In this document: in pieces, positions 38,216-47,008 of the stretch
Layout: every line of letters starts with the position of its first letter
Position numbering within the stretch: position 1 is the stretch's first letter
Source: Anaerotruncus colihominis
GTDB lineage: Bacteria > Bacillota > Clostridia > Oscillospirales > Ruminococcaceae
Length of the DNA stretch: 64,000 nucleotides
NCBI GenBank assembly: GCA_025146135.1
Contig: CP102255.1
Coordinates: forward strand, 1-64,000
Direction: 5' to 3'
Notes under the pieces: model-generated
Seen by the model: the letters and a program-made list of their open reading frames with translations, nothing else
Told to the model about the DNA's origin: nothing
The model's database searches: none
Position numbers and translations under genes: made by a program

Positions 38216-38224
38216 ATTATATCA
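38216..38224 (-). promoter_or_regulatory. Extended -10 promoter element of the C-rich sRNA candidate
   Basis: Minus strand TGATATAAT; no good -35 is seen at 16-18 bases, consistent with an extended -10 promoter. Confidence 0.5.
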
Positions 38225-38278
38225 TGCGTGTGCTGGAAGATGGTGAACAAATTGTGAACAGACACAACATCTTGTGCC

Positions 38279-38734
38279 CTATTGGCGACCGCGCCGCAAC
38301 TTTTGGAAAAACGCTGAGAGAATCTGCGCACACTCCTCACCGCGCACACCGCAGACGACCTGCGGCTTATGATTGAAGGCGAGCGCGTTGAAGTCGCTTA
38401 CTGAGCCGAAGCAGCCGCTTTTTGGATCACGCGCGCCGAACACCAGCCGCCGGATGCGCGCATTGATAATCGCACCGGCACACATCGGACAAGGCTCGAG
38501 CGTCACATACAGCTCGCACCGATGCAGCCGCCAGCCGCCCAGCCGGCGGCAGGCCGCGTCAATCGCCTCAAGCTCGGCGTGCGCGAGCGCATTTTTCCCG
38601 GTTTCACGCCGGTTAAAGCCTGTCCCAACGATCTGTCCGTCACACACGACGACCGCTCCGACCGGCACCTCCCCGCGCTCCGCCGCGCACCCGGCAAGCC
38701 GGAGCGCCTCGCCCATAAAATCATTGTCATTCAT
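38279..38734 (-). CDS. tadA: tRNA-specific adenosine deaminase
   Basis: Converts A34 to inosine in tRNA-Arg(ACG). The zinc site is intact: AHAE (His52, Glu54) and PCPMC (Cys82, Cys85). The 151 residues from ATG 38734 fit TadA; an upstream in-frame start would add 20 residues without support. GEVPVGAVVV is the family-typical N-terminal strand. The last third contains the FNHKPQVVCGVRGEECAQIL helix region. Confidence 0.94.
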   Translation of the reverse strand: MNDNDFMGEALRLAGCAAERGEVPVGAVVVCDGQIVGTGFNRRETGKNALAHAELEAIDAACRRLGGWRLHRCELYVTLEPCPMCAGAIINARIRRLVFGARDPKSGCFGSVSDFNALAFNHKPQVVCGVRGEECAQILSAFFQKLRRGRQ

Positions 38735-38864
38735 CCGTTTCAGCCGTCCTCCCGCTCTCAGGCTCGCGCAAACCGTTTGGCCGCCCGGGGACATGCGCTT
38801 TTTTGCACATGCCGCAGCGTGCCTGCCGCATCCGGCATACCTGCCGTCCGGCCCCTCAGCCGGT

Positions 38865-39209
38865 TCATCTCACCGGCGTATAGTCGATCTGCGAAGTCTC
38901 GCTGGTCGATTCCAGCTTAAAGATGACGGGACGAAGGCCGTCGTTGCAGCTACAGATCGCAACACCTGGTTTTCTGATCCAGTCGCCGTAATAAAAAATA
39001 TGTTCGCCGGCCCCGTGCGCAAGCGCAAACACATACTGGTAAACAGCCTTCCAGGCTTCATCACAGAAGCCGGCCGGCTTGGCATAGTCGGCGTAAAAGA
39101 CCTGACCCTCCCGCAGCATTGGACAGGCGGACAAGCCTTCGGCGCCGTACTCACGCGCAAGCTCCTCGTCGAATGTCGTCTTGAGAACAGTGATGCGAAC
39201 CTTTTTCAT
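38865..39209 (-). CDS. TIGR04076 family protein
   Basis: A 114-residue protein of the widespread anaerobe family TIGR04076, beginning MKKVRITVLKTTFDEELARE. Conserved features seen are CPMLREGQVFYADYAKPAGF and KPGVAICSCNDGLRPVIFK, with several cysteines that may bind metal. No function is established for the family. It stands alone, divergent from the CcdA fusion gene. Confidence 0.88.
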   Translation of the reverse strand: MKKVRITVLKTTFDEELAREYGAEGLSACPMLREGQVFYADYAKPAGFCDEAWKAVYQYVFALAHGAGEHIFYYGDWIRKPGVAICSCNDGLRPVIFKLESTSETSQIDYTPVR

Positions 39210-39359
39210 GTGATTCCCCGCTTTCCGTGACCGGCGTCACCGTCAGCCGCCGTCTGTTTTGTATATAATAGCATAAATCTTCCACAGATGCAAAATCGCC
39301 CTTCCCTTTTCTACACCGTTCCTGTATAATATTACCTAATAATCCACAGGAGGAATCAT

Positions 39360-41456
39360 ATGCAGAGCTTACTGACAGGCGAGCACATCAGCTTCGCCCT
39401 GGTTTTTATTGAAGGACTGTTGTCCTTTTTTTCGCCGTGCGTCATCCCGCTGATTCCGATTTATGTCAGCTATCTGGCGGGCAGCGCCGACCGCGATGAA
39501 GCGGGCGCGCCGGTCTATCACCGCGGCCGCGTGATGCTGCATACCGTCTTTTTTATCCTCGGCGTATCATTCGCGTTTTTTCTGCTCGGACTTTCGTTTA
39601 CGGCGATCGGGACGTTTTTTTCCGGGCATAAAACATTGTTTGCGCGCATCGGCGGCGTTGTGATCATTTTGCTTGGCCTTGTGCAGATAGGCTTTTTCGA
39701 GCTGCCGTTTTTGCAGCGGGAGCGGCGCTTCCATCTGAATATGAAGGGTAAGCGGATGAATCCGGTTGTGGCGTTTGTGATGGGCTTTACATTTTCCTTT
39801 GCCTGGACGCCGTGTGTCGGCCCGGCGCTTTCATCTGTGCTGATTCTCGCCTCCGGCGCGAAAAGCGCCGCGACCGGCAACCTGCTTGTTTTGCTCTATG
39901 CGGCCGGCTTTGTCCTGCCGTTTCTGGCGCTTGGGCTGTTTACAACGCAGGCGCTCAATTTCCTGCGCAGCCACAAAAAGCTGATGCGTTATACGATCAA
40001 GACGGGCGGCGCGCTGCTCATCCTGATCGGCGTCATGACGTTTACCGGTTGGATGAACGGTGTCACTGGCTATTTAAGCTCATTCGGCGCGCCGTCCGTT
40101 TCAGATGGGGAAGCGGCCTCCACCTCGTCCTCGCAGGCCGCGCCGGAGCAGTCGGGCCCGTCCGAGGATCCCGGCGCACAGGCGCCGTCCTCGTCCCCGG
40201 CGCCTTCCTCCTCCTCGCCCGAGCAGGCCGATGTCATCCCGGCTTTTGACTTTACGCTGACCGACCAGTACGGCAACACGCACACCCTGTCCGATTACAA
40301 GGGCAAAGTTGTGTTTCTCAACTTCTGGGCGACCTGGTGCCCGCCATGCCGGCAGGAGATGCCTCACATCGAGGAGCTTTACAATGAATACGGGCAAAAC
40401 ACCGGCGACGTTGTATTTTTAGGTGTGACAAATCCAAAGACGGATGAAAATCCATATGGGCAGGATGGCTCGCCTGAGGAAATCGCGCAGTTTTTAACCG
40501 ACAACGGCTATACGTTCCCAAGCGTGTATGACACGACGGGCAGCGTGTTTTCCGATTATTTTATCAGCGCTTTCCCGACCACCTTTTTAATCGACGCGCG
40601 GGGCAATATCTTTGGCTACGCGCCGGGGGCGATGACAAAACAGATGATGGAAAATGTCATTAAACAGGTGCTCGACGCCGGTGCGGTGTCCGCCTCCGGT
40701 ATGGGCGCAGCGGCGTCTGAGGCGGTGCAGACATCAGGACGCCGGATTACGGGCGGCTTGGCGCCTGACGGCTTAAAGGACGCGCCGCCGCAGATGCGGG
40801 AACAGACACGCCGCGCCGCTGCGCTCGCCTGCGCGTTTTTTGAACAGGAGCCCGCTATGGCCGGATCTTTTACATTTGCGGATATTGATTTGAATGGGAC
40901 GCCTGAATTGGTTATTGGCACATATGGAAACTGGGAAGGGACACATTGGGTTTTTGACCTGTCGATGGAATGGAAAGAACCGGCCGACGCGCTTGCAGCC
41001 TCCTATCCGGTAAGCAACGGGGAGATCGCATTCTATTCCTGTAAAGATCCACAGACTGGCGCGGCCTGTTTTCTGGTGGACAGCAGCGGCGGCCATGGCT
41101 TTGCTGAAAACAATATAAAAACGCGCCTGTCCGCCGGTGAGGCAGGGTTCGATGTCTGGACCTGCGCGTGGGAGCGCGCCTGCGATCCGGAGATGAATCC
41201 GATTTCCGAAACATGGACCTTATATGAAAACGGCGTACAGCGCGCGGCCAGGGACGCCCCCTATTCGTTTGAGGCGGCCGCTTTGACGTTTGATACACTG
41301 TATGCGTCCATATTTGATCTGGCTGCCGGCGACGCCGCGGCTGTGTCGTTGACGCCCGAGGAATACCTTGTCCCTCCTGATAATCCCGATGCGGTTCGCC
41401 GCGCCGTTTATATGGCGGCGCAGCGTTATATGCAGCAGAATGCAGAGGCGGTCTGA
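39360..41456 (+). CDS. CcdA-TlpA thiol-redox fusion protein with extra C-terminal domain
   Basis: A 698-residue fusion. Residues 1-240 are a CcdA/DsbD-type electron-transfer membrane domain with about six helices and redox Cys27 (FFSPCVIP) and Cys152 (WTPCVGP). A Ser/Pro/Ala linker (about 245-290) leads to an extracellular TlpA-like thioredoxin domain (293-440) with WCPPC (Cys327, Cys330). A further 250 residues carry an FADIDLNGTPELVIG segment resembling calcium-binding FG-GAP-like motifs. It should carry cytosolic reducing power across the membrane to its own thioredoxin domain. Fused CcdA-TlpA is known in Clostridia; the C-terminal domain is what I cannot place. Confidence 0.9.
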   Translation: MQSLLTGEHISFALVFIEGLLSFFSPCVIPLIPIYVSYLAGSADRDEAGAPVYHRGRVMLHTVFFILGVSFAFFLLGLSFTAIGTFFSGHKTLFARIGGVVIILLGLVQIGFFELPFLQRERRFHLNMKGKRMNPVVAFVMGFTFSFAWTPCVGPALSSVLILASGAKSAATGNLLVLLYAAGFVLPFLALGLFTTQALNFLRSHKKLMRYTIKTGGALLILIGVMTFTGWMNGVTGYLSSFGAPSVSDGEAASTSSSQAAPEQSGPSEDPGAQAPSSSPAPSSSSPEQADVIPAFDFTLTDQYGNTHTLSDYKGKVVFLNFWATWCPPCRQEMPHIEELYNEYGQNTGDVVFLGVTNPKTDENPYGQDGSPEEIAQFLTDNGYTFPSVYDTTGSVFSDYFISAFPTTFLIDARGNIFGYAPGAMTKQMMENVIKQVLDAGAVSASGMGAAASEAVQTSGRRITGGLAPDGLKDAPPQMREQTRRAAALACAFFEQEPAMAGSFTFADIDLNGTPELVIGTYGNWEGTHWVFDLSMEWKEPADALAASYPVSNGEIAFYSCKDPQTGAACFLVDSSGGHGFAENNIKTRLSAGEAGFDVWTCAWERACDPEMNPISETWTLYENGVQRAARDAPYSFEAAALTFDTLYASIFDLAAGDAAAVSLTPEEYLVPPDNPDAVRRAVYMAAQRYMQQNAEAV

Positions 41457-41587
41457 TAAACAGTTGTGCCGGTATGGAGGAAAAAGCCGGCGCGCATCGC
41501 ACAAATGAGGGGATGCGTTGACCTGCTTTTGCAGGATGGCAGAATGATTCTGCAAATCGATTTAAAGCAATAAATTTTCGGAATCCG

Positions 41588-41616
41588 TTGTTTTTTTCTG
41601 TTTCGTATGCTAGAAT
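41588..41616 (+). promoter_or_regulatory. Promoter of azlCD
   Basis: TTGTTT (41588-41593), 17-base spacer, TAGAAT (41611-41616). Confidence 0.65.
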
Positions 41617-41687
41617 GACATTGTTTTCCACTGTGCGCTATCATTTTGGGCCGCTGCGCGGTCTTGGCGGGAGGCGCTTTCAGGGCG

Positions 41688-42419
41688 ATGTCAAACAGCT
41701 TTACCAGGGGGCTGCGGGCGGCTGCGGCCGCGACCGCGCCGATTCTTTTCGGATATGTGTTTGTCGGCATGGCGTTCGGCCTGCTGCTGCAAAAGACAGG
41801 CTACGGCGTGCTGTGGGCCTTTTTGTCGAGCCTGACCGTCTATTCCGGTTCGATGCAGTTTGTCTTGGTCGAACTGCTCATGGGCTGGCCAGGCTTTTTG
41901 CATGTGGCCGTCGTGACGCTTGCGGTCCAAATCCGCCATGCGTTTTATGGCCTGTCCCTGATCGAGGCGTTTAAGGGTCTGGGAATCAGAAAGCTCTATC
42001 TTATTTTTGCGCTCACCGATGAAACCTATTCCCTTCTTTGCTCGATCAAGCCGCCTAAAGCGATGCCGCGGGGCCGGTTCTATCTGTTGATCGCCCTGCT
42101 CAACCAGTGCTATTGGATAGCCGGGAGTGTGATCGGCGCGACGGCCGGCGAGCTGATTCCCTTCGATTCTACAGGCATCGATTTTGCAATGACCGCGCTG
42201 TTTATCGTCATTTTTGTCGAACAGTGGCTTAATTCAAAAACGCATATTCCCGCCCTGACGGGGCTTGGATGCGCGCTGGTCTGCCTTGCCCTGTTTGGAA
42301 CGGACGGTTTTCTGCCGCCGGCGCTGCTTTTGACCGTCGGCGCTCTTTTGGCCGGCCGCCGGCCGTTGGAAAAACGCCTGAATGGTTCGCAGGAGGGAGG
42401 CGGTGCGGTATGCCGCTGA
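41688..42419 (+). CDS. azlC: AzlC family branched-chain amino acid exporter, large subunit
   Basis: Membrane protein of 243 residues that with AzlD exports branched-chain amino acids or analogues. The signature YVFVGMAFGLLLQKTGYG is in the first helices, followed by SSLTVYSGSMQFV and QIRHAFYGLSLIE. ATG 41688 was chosen because AzlC normally starts just before this first helix. It overlaps azlD by 10 bases. Confidence 0.92.
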   Translation: MSNSFTRGLRAAAAATAPILFGYVFVGMAFGLLLQKTGYGVLWAFLSSLTVYSGSMQFVLVELLMGWPGFLHVAVVTLAVQIRHAFYGLSLIEAFKGLGIRKLYLIFALTDETYSLLCSIKPPKAMPRGRFYLLIALLNQCYWIAGSVIGATAGELIPFDSTGIDFAMTALFIVIFVEQWLNSKTHIPALTGLGCALVCLALFGTDGFLPPALLLTVGALLAGRRPLEKRLNGSQEGGGAVCR

Positions 42420-42739
42420 CGCCGCTTCAAACGCTTGCTGTGGTTCTTACGGTCGCCGGCGTCACCGTACTGTGCCGTGCGCTTCCGTTTTTGCTGTTCA
42501 GAGACGGCCGTCCTGTTTCCGGCGGGGTGATCTATCTTGGACGCGTGCTGCCGTATGCGATCATCGCGATCCTGGTGGTCTACTGCCTGCGCGGCATCGA
42601 TTTTGCATCCGTCCCTTTCGGCGCGCCGGAGATCATCGCTGTCAGTTTGACAGTTGCAATCCATGTTTGGAAACGCAACAATCTGCTTTCTATCGGCGTT
42701 TCCACGACCGTCTATATGCTTCTGCTCCGGCTTTTCTAA
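42410..42739 (+). CDS. azlD: AzlD family branched-chain amino acid exporter, small subunit
   Basis: A 109-residue membrane partner of AzlC with about four helices. The family pattern TVLCRALPFLLF, YLGRVLPYAIIAILVVYCL and IHVWKRNNLLSIGVSTTVYM is clear. The RBS GGAGGGAGG lies in the azlC end. A repeat-rich gap follows. Confidence 0.92.
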   Translation: MPLTPLQTLAVVLTVAGVTVLCRALPFLLFRDGRPVSGGVIYLGRVLPYAIIAILVVYCLRGIDFASVPFGAPEIIAVSLTVAIHVWKRNNLLSIGVSTTVYMLLLRLF

Positions 42740-42764
42740 AAGGTCCACGCGCTTAAAATGCGTC

Positions 42765-42965
42765 AAGCAGGCGCTTTGGCGCGCGCGACCCGTGCGCGGG
42801 CCGCTGCGCTTGCCCGGCCGGCTATTCGGGGCTTTCCGGCGCTATCGCGCCGGGCGCGGACAAGCCGCGGCAGCGCTCCTTTTCGCGCCTTATGGGACAG
42901 GGGCGGGCTGGCCCTATCCCGTGGACACAACTCCGGGGCAGGCGCAGCCTGTATACGCGCTGCGT
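42765..42965 (+). repeat. Family C intergenic repeat, copy 1 (shortened)
   Basis: Shares GGCTTTCCGGCGCTAT, CGCCGGGCGCG and CTCCGGGGCAGG with 50548-50850 (plus) and 46385-46639 (minus). It is about 200 bp; a block present in the other copies is missing. The gap 42740-43146 has no gene. Confidence 0.75.
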
Positions 42966-43011
42966 CCGCCCCGCAGTTCGCGGCGCAACCTGTAAAAATA
43001 CCGGGACCTGT

Positions 43012-43165
43012 CCCACTGTTTGCGGCGCAGCCGACTAAAGTTTTTTGCCAAGCTTTTTTTCAAAAAAGCGGGGGCGCAGCCGACTAAAGTTTTTTGGCTT
43101 ACCTTTTTTTCAAAAAAGGTAAGAAGTTTTTTGCCGAGGCTTTTTTTCAAAAAAGCCGGACAAAA
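43012..43165 (+). repeat. Family A repeats, three hairpins at the GNAT gene 3' end
   Basis: Two cores (GCGCAGCCGACTAAAG) and three hairpins of the form CTTTTTTTCAAAAAAG, the last overlapping the GNAT stop codon: CGGCTTTTTTGA reads Arg-Leu-Phe-stop on the minus strand. Confidence 0.8.
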
Positions 43166-43587
43166 TAGACCATGTCGGTCAGCAGGACGCCGTCGTCCCA
43201 TATGGGCTGAGGGTAGTTGTCGGTAAAGAAATTTTTCACGCGGTGGGACAGCGTAAAGCCGCACGCGCTGTAAAACGCGAAGGATGCGGGCGTTTCGCCC
43301 GTGCCGACCAGTACGCGCGTGCCGGCTGGCAGGCGTGCGAGCGCGGCGTCGATCAGCGCGCGTCCGACGCCGCGCCGCTGGAATGCCGGCGCAACCGCAA
43401 TGTTTTTCAGTTCCCAGCCGCTTTCGACGGGCACGGCGGACAGGACGCCGGCGGCTGCGCCGCCTTCATGAGCGGCCAGCAGAAAGCCGGCCGGCAGATA
43501 GCGGCCGATCATTTCTTCGGACGGATCGGCGAGCAAAAGCAGGTCGCGGTATGCCCATCGGTCGCCTGATACTTCGGTTATTTTCAT
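43147..43587 (-). CDS. GNAT-family N-acetyltransferase
   Basis: An acetyl-CoA-dependent transferase of 146 residues. The acetyl-CoA loop QRRGVG is at 70-75, preceded by the beta-strand ELKNIAVAP and followed by ALIDAALARL, and the FYSACGF motif is near the C-terminus. GGGGG precedes ATG 43587. Its last codons (Arg-Leu-Phe-stop) are part of a family A repeat, so the C-terminus may have been replaced by the repeat. The substrate is unknown. Confidence 0.86.
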   Translation of the reverse strand: MKITEVSGDRWAYRDLLLLADPSEEMIGRYLPAGFLLAAHEGGAAAGVLSAVPVESGWELKNIAVAPAFQRRGVGRALIDAALARLPAGTRVLVGTGETPASFAFYSACGFTLSHRVKNFFTDNYPQPIWDDGVLLTDMVYFVRLF

Positions 43588-43703
43588 GATCAAATCCCCC
43601 GATCTCTTATATATGAGCAGTCTCATCATAACGTGGATGCGGCTGTACGTCAACGGCGCGGGGCAAAATAAGATACAGGGGATGTCAGTCCCGGGAGGAG
43701 CTT

Positions 43704-44456
43704 ATGAAGCTGGTTTCATGGAATGTTAACGGCCTGCGGGCCTGTTTGGGGAAGGGATTCCTCGACTTTTTCAGCGCGGCGGACGCGGACGCTGTCTGCC
43801 TTCAGGAGACCAAGATGCACCAGGAACAGGCCGATCTGGAGCTGCCCGGCTATCAGCAGTTCTGGAACAGCGCCGAAAAAAAAGGGTATTCCGGCACGGC
43901 TGTTTTTACGCGTGTGCCGCCGCTGAATGTAACTTATGGCATCGGTATGGCGGAGCATGACAGCGAGGGACGCGTGATCACTGTGGAATACGAACCGTTT
44001 TATCTTGTCAACTGCTATACGCCCAATGCGCAGCGTGAGCTGGCGCGGCTGGAGTATCGGATGAAGTGGGAGGATGATTTTCGCGCATATCTTATGTCGC
44101 TTGACGCGAAAAAGCCGGTGGTGCTGTGCGGCGACCTGAATGTCGCGCACCAGGAGATCGACCTGAAAAATCCGAAAACAAACCGCCGCAACGCCGGATT
44201 TTCCGACGAGGAACGCGCCAAGATGACCGAGCTGCTCGCGGGCGGTTTTGTGGATACCTTCCGGGCGCTTTATCCCGACGTGACTGGCGCATATACCTGG
44301 TGGTCGTATCTGCGCCGCGCGCGCGATACAAACGCGGGCTGGCGGATCGATTATTTTATAGTCTCCGAACGCCTGCGCGGCGCGGTTCATGACAGCCGTA
44401 TCCGCGCGGATGTGATGGGCAGCGATCACTGCCCCGTGGAGCTTGATTTGCTTTGA
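43704..44456 (+). CDS. xth: Exodeoxyribonuclease III
   Basis: AP endonuclease and 3'-5' exonuclease of base-excision repair, 250 residues. MKLVSWNVNGLRA, CLQETKMHQ, GDLNVAHQEIDL, the YTWWSYLRRARDTNAGWRID strand and the terminal SDHCPVEL are all standard. GGGAGGAGCTT precedes ATG. It lies 42 bases before the patatin gene. Confidence 0.96.
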   Translation: MKLVSWNVNGLRACLGKGFLDFFSAADADAVCLQETKMHQEQADLELPGYQQFWNSAEKKGYSGTAVFTRVPPLNVTYGIGMAEHDSEGRVITVEYEPFYLVNCYTPNAQRELARLEYRMKWEDDFRAYLMSLDAKKPVVLCGDLNVAHQEIDLKNPKTNRRNAGFSDEERAKMTELLAGGFVDTFRALYPDVTGAYTWWSYLRRARDTNAGWRIDYFIVSERLRGAVHDSRIRADVMGSDHCPVELDLL

Positions 44457-44498
44457 GGCGTCTGCAATCTGCTTTTAAATCAGAAAAGAGGTTCCTGC

Positions 44499-45341
44499 AT
44501 GAAGATTGGCCTTGTCCTGGAGGGCGGCGGTATGCGCGGCCTGTATACGAACGGCGTGCTTGACTGTATGATGGACAACGACTGGTATCCGGATTATGTA
44601 ATCGGCGTGTCGGCCGGCGCGTGCAGCGCCGTGTCGTATATCTCCGGCCAGCGCGGACGCAGCTACCGTATCAATACTGGATATTTAGGAGATAAACGGT
44701 ATGTTGGGCTGGACAGCTTCATCAAAACAAAATCCATGTTTGGGATGGATTTTATTTTTGATGAAATCCCGAACCGCCTTGACCCTTTCGACTATAAGGC
44801 GTTTTTAGCCTCGCCTATTGAAATGGTTACAGGGGTAACCGATATTGAAACAGGTATGCCTGTTTACTTTGACAAATCGGCCGTTTCGCCGGGCGACAGC
44901 ACGTTGTGGCGGGCTTCGTCGTCAATCCCGGGCTTTTCGCCGGTTGTATCGTTTCGCGGCGGACGTTACCTGGACGGAGGAACAAGCGACCCGATCCCGG
45001 TTCGCCGCGCGCTTGCCGATGGGTGCGGCCGCCTTGTCATTGTGCTCACGCGCGACCGGTCCTATCAAAAAGCGCCCGAGCATTTTCGGACGCTGTATCA
45101 CCGGATGTTTCGCGAGTATCCGCAGTTGGCGCGCGCGCTCGACCGACGCCATGAAATTTATAATGAAACGCTTGATTTTATACGGCGGCTCGAGCGCGAT
45201 GGTACGGCTGTCGTCATCGCGCCGTCGCTGCCCGTTGAAATCAGCCGGTTTGAAAAGGATTTGCGGCGTCTTGAAAGCTTGTATAAATCCGGGATGCTCG
45301 ACGCACAGCTTGCTATGCGCCGGCTGCACGCTCTGAAATAG
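44499..45341 (+). CDS. Patatin-like phospholipase, RssA/YlbK type
   Basis: Serine lipid hydrolase of 280 residues. The oxyanion loop EGGGMRGLYTNG is at 8-19, the nucleophile Ser38 in GVSAG (36-40), and the catalytic Asp159 in LDGGTSDPIP, so the dyad is complete. There is no signal peptide. Substrates of these bacterial cytoplasmic patatins are largely unknown. It precedes the ketopantoate-reductase-like gene by 19 bases and may be co-transcribed with it. Confidence 0.9.
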   Translation: MKIGLVLEGGGMRGLYTNGVLDCMMDNDWYPDYVIGVSAGACSAVSYISGQRGRSYRINTGYLGDKRYVGLDSFIKTKSMFGMDFIFDEIPNRLDPFDYKAFLASPIEMVTGVTDIETGMPVYFDKSAVSPGDSTLWRASSSIPGFSPVVSFRGGRYLDGGTSDPIPVRRALADGCGRLVIVLTRDRSYQKAPEHFRTLYHRMFREYPQLARALDRRHEIYNETLDFIRRLERDGTAVVIAPSLPVEISRFEKDLRRLESLYKSGMLDAQLAMRRLHALK

Positions 45342-45360
45342 CGGGAAAGGGGCAATCTGC

Positions 45361-46287
45361 ATGACATATCTGGTGATTGGAGCCGGCGGTGTGGGCGGCT
45401 GCATCGGCGGTTATCTGGCGGACGCGGGATTTGACGTAACGCTGATCGCACGCGGCAGGCATCTGGAAGCAATCCATTCCAGGGGGCTGCGCCTGTATAA
45501 TACGCGCCGCGGCGACGAGCTGTGCGTCCATCCAAAGGCGTGCACGGCCGATGAATTTACCGGCCGTGCTGATGTGATATTTGTTTGTGTCAAGGGATAT
45601 TCAATCGATGAAGTCGTGCCGCTGATCGACCGGGCGGCCGACGCGGGCAGCGTCGTCATTCCGGTGCTCAATATCGTCGGCACAGGCGAACGGCTTGCAC
45701 CGCGCCTGCCTGGACGCCTGGTGCTCGACGGCTGCATTTATATCGGCGCATATATCAGCGGTCCGGGAGAAGTCACGCAGACCGGCGATCTGTTTCGCAT
45801 CGTTTATGGGCAGCGCGATACAGATGAGCCGGACGGGCGTCTCAATAAAATTGCCGGCGAGCTGCGTGACGCAAGCATCGATGTTGTCGTTTCGGACGAC
45901 ATCCGCCGCGACGCGTTTCGCAAGTTCATGTTTGTTTCTCCTCTGGCTGCGGCCGGCGCTTATTATGATATGACCGCCGGCGAGCTGGCCGCGCCGGGAA
46001 AAGGCCATGACCTGTTTGTCGAGCTTATCCGCGAACTCCAAGCCATTGCGGATAAGCGTGGATACAGATTCCCTGACGATATGGTTGAAAATTCGCTCCG
46101 GCGTCTTGACGCGCTTTCCCCTGACGCGACCGCGTCGATGCAGAAGGATCTTAAAAAGGGCGGCAGCAGCGAGATTGACGGACTTATCTTTGAGCCGGCG
46201 CGCATCGCGCACGAACTGGGCGTCCCAGCGCCCGCCTATGAACAGCTTTCCCGCTTTTTTGAAAAAAGACTTGGCAAAAAACTTTAG
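45361..46287 (+). CDS. Ketopantoate reductase family protein (PanE/ApbA-like)
   Basis: NADPH-dependent reductase fold of 308 residues. The Rossmann loop GAGGVGGCIGGYLADAG is at the start. VKGYSIDEV and the C-terminal helical domain with the FRKFMFVSPLAA strand fit 2-dehydropantoate 2-reductases. Such paralogues are not always PanE, and no pantothenate genes are adjacent. The final residues (from about RFFEKRLGKKL) are encoded by a family A repeat, so the natural C-terminus was probably altered. Confidence 0.82.
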   Translation: MTYLVIGAGGVGGCIGGYLADAGFDVTLIARGRHLEAIHSRGLRLYNTRRGDELCVHPKACTADEFTGRADVIFVCVKGYSIDEVVPLIDRAADAGSVVIPVLNIVGTGERLAPRLPGRLVLDGCIYIGAYISGPGEVTQTGDLFRIVYGQRDTDEPDGRLNKIAGELRDASIDVVVSDDIRRDAFRKFMFVSPLAAAGAYYDMTAGELAAPGKGHDLFVELIRELQAIADKRGYRFPDDMVENSLRRLDALSPDATASMQKDLKKGGSSEIDGLIFEPARIAHELGVPAPAYEQLSRFFEKRLGKKL

Positions 46288-46310
46288 CCGGCTGCGCCGC
46301 GAACAGTAGG
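46245..46310 (-). repeat. Family A hairpin repeat overlapping the panE-like gene end
   Basis: Inverted orientation, hairpin CTTTTTTGAAAAAAG at 46253-46267, then ACTTTAGCCGGCTGCGCCGC. The stop TAG of the gene lies within the ACTTTAG core. Confidence 0.8.
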
Positions 46311-46384
46311 GCGGGTTTTGGAATTCTACCGGTTGTGCCGTAAAGAGCGGGGCGGCCCGGCCGCCCCTACCCTATGAACCCAAC

Positions 46385-46639
46385 CCCGGGGCGGGCGCGG
46401 CTTGACGGTTTACCGCAGAACGTACAGGCGTGCGCCCGAAAAATCCGTGCCAAACAGTGGTGGGGATAACAACACAAGGGGAGTGTCGGGCGACACTCCC
46501 CTTGTGAGGCGTGGAAAGGGGCGCAGTCGCCGCTTGGACGCGCCCGGCGTTGTAGCGCCGGAAAGCACCGCATAGCCGACCGGGCAAGCGAAGCGCCCGG
46601 CGGTGAGCGGCCCGCGCATGGGCTGCGCGCGCCTTAGCA
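46385..46639 (-). repeat. Family C intergenic repeat, copy 2
   Basis: Minus orientation, ending directly at the spoVAE stop codon. Its centre is a perfect palindrome with 16-bp arms (CACAAGGGGAGTGTCG, 46473-46506), degenerate in the other copies. The gap 46288-46639 has no gene. Confidence 0.75.
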
Positions 46640-47008
46640 TCAGTTTTTGCTTTTGGGTTTAAAGATCAGGGCCATGATCAGAGAGAAAAAGATGGCGGCA
46701 GCGATCCCGGCGGCTGTGGCGCCAAGTCCGCCGGTCAATACGCCGAGCAGGCCCTCCTCCTGGATGGCCTCGCGCACGCCTTTGGCGAGCGTGTTGCCAA
46801 AGCCGAGCAGAGGAACCGTCGCGCCGGCGCCGGCGAATTCGACAAGCTTGGGGTAAAGGCCGACGCCGCCGAGAATCACGCCTGCGACGACATAGCCGGT
46901 CAGGATACGCGCGGGCGTCAGCTTTGTATAATCGATGAAGATTTGGCCGATGGCGCAGATCAGTCCGCCGACAAGAAACGCTTTGAGCAGCGCGATCAGA
47001 ATGGTCAT
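46640..47008 (-). CDS. spoVAE: Stage V sporulation protein AE
   Basis: Membrane subunit of the SpoVA channel that moves dipicolinic acid into the forespore and out during germination. The 122 residues have about four helices: FLVGGLICAIGQIFIDYTK, VVAGVILGGVGLYPKLVEF, GNTLAKGVREAI and a C-terminal segment. Its ATG overlaps the spoVAD stop (ATGA), and GGGAGGG lies upstream. It is the last gene of spoVAC-spoVAD-spoVAE. Confidence 0.94.
   Translation of the reverse strand: MTILIALLKAFLVGGLICAIGQIFIDYTKLTPARILTGYVVAGVILGGVGLYPKLVEFAGAGATVPLLGFGNTLAKGVREAIQEEGLLGVLTGGLGATAAGIAAAIFFSLIMALIFKPKSKN

Noticed and set aside
37980..38278. SRP (4.5S/6S-like) RNA next to tadA
   Set aside because: The expected position was checked, but the conserved apical motif of SRP RNA is not present on either strand.
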